64,000 bases of DNA from DAOUJH01 sp965248955 (GTDB lineage: Bacteria; Chloroflexota; Dehalococcoidia; Lucifugimonadales; QGNO01). The DNA lies in contig OZ252212.1 in assembly GCA_965248955.1 (NCBI GenBank), forward strand, positions 1 through 64,000, read 5' to 3'. Shown here piece after piece: positions 61,528 through 64,000 of the stretch (position 1 is its first letter; every line of letters begins with the position of its first letter). Under the pieces are notes generated by a model, which did no database searches, was not told the origin of the DNA, and was given only the letters and a program-made list of their open reading frames with translations. A program made the position numbers and the translations under genes.

Positions 61528-61660
61528 CATGCCTGCGGAGCCTGCCCCGCACTTGATGCGGGGACGGGCATCCAGGGGTGGAGTGGGTTCCCGTCTCCAC
61601 GGGAACGACGGTGGCCGCGGCCCCCTCATTGTCATTCTAAGCGGAGCGAAGAATCCCAGG
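61528..61660. repeat. Composite of three short hairpins, REP-like, in a 668-base gene-free space
   Basis: CCCCGCA (61545-61551) pairs with TGCGGGG (61557-61563); TTCCCGT (61588-61594) pairs with ACGGGAA (61599-61605); ATTCT (61634-61638) with AGAAT (61650-61654). The wording (GTCATGCC, GCATCCAGG, GTCATTCTAAGCGGAGCGAA) is that of short palindromic intergenic repeats spread widely in bacterial genomes. The rest of the space from 61352 to 62019 shows no gene; a ribosome site AAGGAG stands before the aldolase. Confidence 0.6.
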
Positions 61661-62019
61661 CCAATACGCAAGCAATAGCCCCTTCGCCACAAGCAAAGGC
61701 ATGCTCCTGCCACTTCCTCCTTCCCCATGCTCGCCGTCTCGCGCTATCCTCTACCCATGACCAACCTGCCATGCCAAAACCGCCCACCTGGAGCTGTTAC
61801 GACAACCAGCCCCTCCTTTACGAGATTCGGATTTGTTTCCCATATTTCCAAAAAAGTGGTTCGTTTTTAGCTTTGGAGTAGACATAACGTTTGAAACAAA
61901 TCGTCCAGCGTACCCGTCAAAAGCGTTGCCCGGCTTTGTCGACGACTTCGTATGCAGTGGCTGGTGCTCCCTGATAGAATGCAGGTCTGACAACAACCGT
62001 TCTTTTACAAGGAGCCGCC

Positions 62020-63066
62020 ATGCGAATCATAGACCTGCGAAGTGACACCGTAACCCATCCCACCATGGAGATGCGGAAGGCCATCGCCGAGGCGGAGGTG
62101 GGTGACGACGTCTTTGGAGAGGACCCGACAGTGAATAAGCTGGAAGCAATGGCCGCGAAACGGTTGGGAAAAGAGGCGGCGGTCTACGTGGCAAGCGGGT
62201 CGATGGCCAACCTGGTCTCGGGGTTGACCCATTGCCAGCGCGGAGAAGAGGCCATAATGGGAACGGAGGCTCACATATTCCACAACGAGGTGGGCAGCTT
62301 TTCAGCGCTGGGCGGAATCAATGTTCGCACAGTACCCAACGATTCGGAAGGAAGGCTGGCGCCGGAGGCGGTGGAGGCGGCAATAAGGCCGGACAACATC
62401 CACCAGCCAAGGACGGCCTTGATATGCCTGGAGAATACGCAAAACAGGTGCAGCGGCACCGTGCTGGACGCCGAGTACACGGAGGCCATGGGAAGCATAG
62501 CGCACGCCAATGATGCCGCGCTTCACATAGACGGAGCGCGCATATTCAACGCGGCGGTGGCCCTGGGCGTACCCGCAGCGGACCTGGCCCGCCCCGCGGA
62601 CACGGTGAGCTTCTGCTTATCGAAGGGGCTGAGCTGCCCCGTGGGCTCGCTGGTATGCGGCAGTGAAGAGACGATAGCCCGTGTAAGGAAGAGCCGCAAG
62701 GTTCTCGGCGGAGGAATGCGGCAGGCCGGGATCATAGCCGCGGCGGGCGTAGTGGCCTTGGAAACCATGGTCGATAGATTAGCGGAGGACCACGAGAACG
62801 CCAGGCGCTTGGCCAAGGGCCTGGCCGGGATGCCCGGACTTTCCCTGGACCCTGAGGCTATACAGACCAACATAGTCATATTCGGCGTGGAGAACGGGGA
62901 TGCCATGCAATTCATGGCGGCGTTGAAGGAGCGCGGGGTGCTTGCCTCCTATACGGTAGGGCTTGGAGTGAGGATGGTGACGCACTACGGTATTACGCCG
63001 GAAGACGTGGATGAGGCATTGAACGTGTTGGACGCGGTGACCGGAGAGCCTGCCCGTGCAGGCTGA
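62020..63066 (+). CDS. Threonine aldolase, low-specificity type
   Basis: 348 residues with AAGGAG before the ATG. PLP-dependent cleavage of threonine or allo-threonine to glycine and acetaldehyde. Landmarks: DLRSDTVTHPT at the start, FGEDPTVNKLE, HIDGARIFNAA (Asp171, Arg174) and the PLP Lys202 in SFCLSKGLSCPVGS, where the family has SKGL. GGGMRQAG follows. Normal length. Its stop lies inside the MFS gene overlap. Confidence 0.95.
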   Translation: MRIIDLRSDTVTHPTMEMRKAIAEAEVGDDVFGEDPTVNKLEAMAAKRLGKEAAVYVASGSMANLVSGLTHCQRGEEAIMGTEAHIFHNEVGSFSALGGINVRTVPNDSEGRLAPEAVEAAIRPDNIHQPRTALICLENTQNRCSGTVLDAEYTEAMGSIAHANDAALHIDGARIFNAAVALGVPAADLARPADTVSFCLSKGLSCPVGSLVCGSEETIARVRKSRKVLGGGMRQAGIIAAAGVVALETMVDRLAEDHENARRLAKGLAGMPGLSLDPEAIQTNIVIFGVENGDAMQFMAALKERGVLASYTVGLGVRMVTHYGITPEDVDEALNVLDAVTGEPARAG

Positions 63067-64000
63067 CCAGCCGGCAAGCGTGGAGCGTCCAGAAGAACAG
63101 GCGAGGGTTCCTCGCCTGTTTGCTGCTATGGCCAACCGCAACTACAGGTGGTACTGGCTCGGTGCAGGCTTCTCCTCGATGGGCATGACCATCGGGATGA
63201 TTACACAGGGATGGCTGGTGTTAGATATCACCAACTCCCCTTTCTGGGTTGGGCTGGTAGCGGGGTTGATGGGAATGGGCCACGTGGGGTTCGGCCTGAT
63301 TGGCGGAGTGGTGGTGGACCGCTGGGACAAACGCAAGGTGCTGATAGCTGTGCAGGCGTTGTCCGGGCTGGTGGCTCTGGCGGTGTCGCTACTGATCTTC
63401 GCCGACAGGTTGGAGTTGTGGCACCTGGCGGTCTCCGCGGTATTGCAGGGAGTCCTCATGGCGGTGCGGCTGCCATCCGGGAACTCTCTAATCTATCTGA
63501 TGGTGGGGCGGAAGGTGATACTGAATGCCCTAGCGTCCCAACTGATAGCCCTCAACCTATCGAGGATTGTGGGATCGGTGGTGGCTGGGACCTCCATCGA
63601 GAGCCTAGGCGTGCAATACGCCTACCTATTCATGGCATTCAGCGCTTGGCTGGGCGGCCTGATGGTGGTCATGGTGAGAGGGGACTACAGGTCGCTGGGC
63701 GGCGTGGAGCCGTTCTGGCGGTCAGCCGTGGAAGGGTTGAGATACGCCTGGAGCAGTGCACCGATACGCTCTCTACTGCTGATGAGCGTTCTGATGGAGA
63801 TGTTCGGGTTTTCTTTCCTCGTGATGCTACCGGTCATGGCACGAGACGTGCTGGGAGTGGGCGCGACGGGGTTGGGGTATCTATCGGCGGTGAATGCGGT
63901 TGGAGCAACGGTGAGCACGGTCATAGTTGCCGGTCTGGGCGATTTCAAGAACAAGCAGGTGCTATTGCTGTTAACAGCCATGGGGGCCGGCGTTTCGATA
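63056..64000 (+). CDS. MFS transporter, EntS-like, 3' end cut by window
   Basis: At least 315 codons in an open frame to the end of the window. A GTG at 63056 overlaps the aldolase stop; an ATG at 63128 (MANRNYRWYWLG) comes after a strong hairpin and is the alternative start. NRNYRWYWLGAGFSSMGM and VVDRWDKRKVLIAVQAL are those of the MFS_3 exporter group, like the genes at 5678 and 29540. About nine of twelve segments are visible. Substrate unknown. Confidence 0.85.
   Translation, partial: MQADQPASVERPEEQARVPRLFAAMANRNYRWYWLGAGFSSMGMTIGMITQGWLVLDITNSPFWVGLVAGLMGMGHVGFGLIGGVVVDRWDKRKVLIAVQALSGLVALAVSLLIFADRLELWHLAVSAVLQGVLMAVRLPSGNSLIYLMVGRKVILNALASQLIALNLSRIVGSVVAGTSIESLGVQYAYLFMAFSAWLGGLMVVMVRGDYRSLGGVEPFWRSAVEGLRYAWSSAPIRSLLLMSVLMEMFGFSFLVMLPVMARDVLGVGATGLGYLSAVNAVGATVSTVIVAGLGDFKNKQVLLLLTAMGAGVSI
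63096..63120 (+). other. Strong hairpin with 11-bp stem at aldolase/MFS junction
   Basis: AACAGGCGAGG (63096-63106), loop GTT, CCTCGCCTGTT (63110-63120): a perfect stem with 3-base loop, followed by one T only. It could end aldolase transcripts weakly or occlude translation of the MFS gene. Confidence 0.55.

Noticed and set aside
1..64000. CRISPR array or prophage
   Set aside because: No regularly spaced repeats, phage structural genes or integrase were seen.

Overview
The window is a gene-dense bacterial chromosome segment with moderately high G+C content. It suggests a heterotrophic member of the Chloroflexota, possibly Dehalococcoidia or SAR202-like. This is inferred from the mix of an F420-type LLM oxidoreductase, a MmgE/PrpD protein, a dihydropyrimidinase and a D-aminoacylase, several MFS exporters of one type, and exported proteins with Thr/Pro-rich linkers. 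No rRNA, tRNA, CRISPR array, transposase or prophage gene was seen. Both ends cut a gene: a 3-hydroxyacyl-CoA dehydrogenase on the left and an MFS transporter on the right.

Layout. 1-5 kb: the cut dehydrogenase, an exported protein, then a minus-strand set of four secreted or membrane proteins rich in His, Cys or Met that looks like a metal-handling operon. 5-15 kb: minus-strand catabolic genes (MFS, S9 peptidase, LLM oxidoreductase, SDR, MmgE/PrpD, dihydropyrimidinase, D-aminoacylase). 15-18.5 kb: a six-repeat membrane protein and a HicB gene followed by a hicA broken by an amber codon. 18.5-26.6 kb: housekeeping and cofactor genes (folD-DUF2905-queA on minus; acpS-nnr-MFS, then coaX-coaBC on plus; convergent rpiB), with an unassigned structured RNA candidate between the MFS gene and coaX. 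26.6-31.8 kb: a ThDP enzyme sharing a palindromic divergent promoter with rpiB, then dinB, MFS and SDR. 31.8-43.6 kb: two large solute-binding proteins, a surface-anchored Asp-box propeller and a complete Dpp-type ABC importer. 43.7-51.2 kb: an exported protein, a LysR regulator with an acetamidase/formamidase, and a PP2C / zinc-ribbon RDD / PrsW group. 51-58.5 kb: alcohol dehydrogenase, DUF971, ferredoxin, a protein with two retropepsin-like DTG domains, gltX with a lipoprotein, and lspA-rluD. 58.6-61.4 kb: a damaged defence-like patch, with a CoiA-like gene frameshifted at a 13-base homopolymer and a methyltransferase-HNH fusion broken by an amber codon. 61.4-64 kb: short hairpin repeats, threonine aldolase and the cut MFS gene.

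How the genes may work together (inference). The catabolic enzymes, the peptide-type importer and the amidohydrolases fit uptake and ring-opening or deacylation of amide and peptide-like organic matter. acpS, nnr, coaX and coaBC serve CoA, ACP and NAD(P)H upkeep. The strongest unexplained items are the structured RNA before coaX, the shared palindromic rpiB/ThDP promoter, the double-DTG protein, the solute-binding protein whose lobes appear in swapped order, and the damaged hicA and methyltransferase/CoiA loci.
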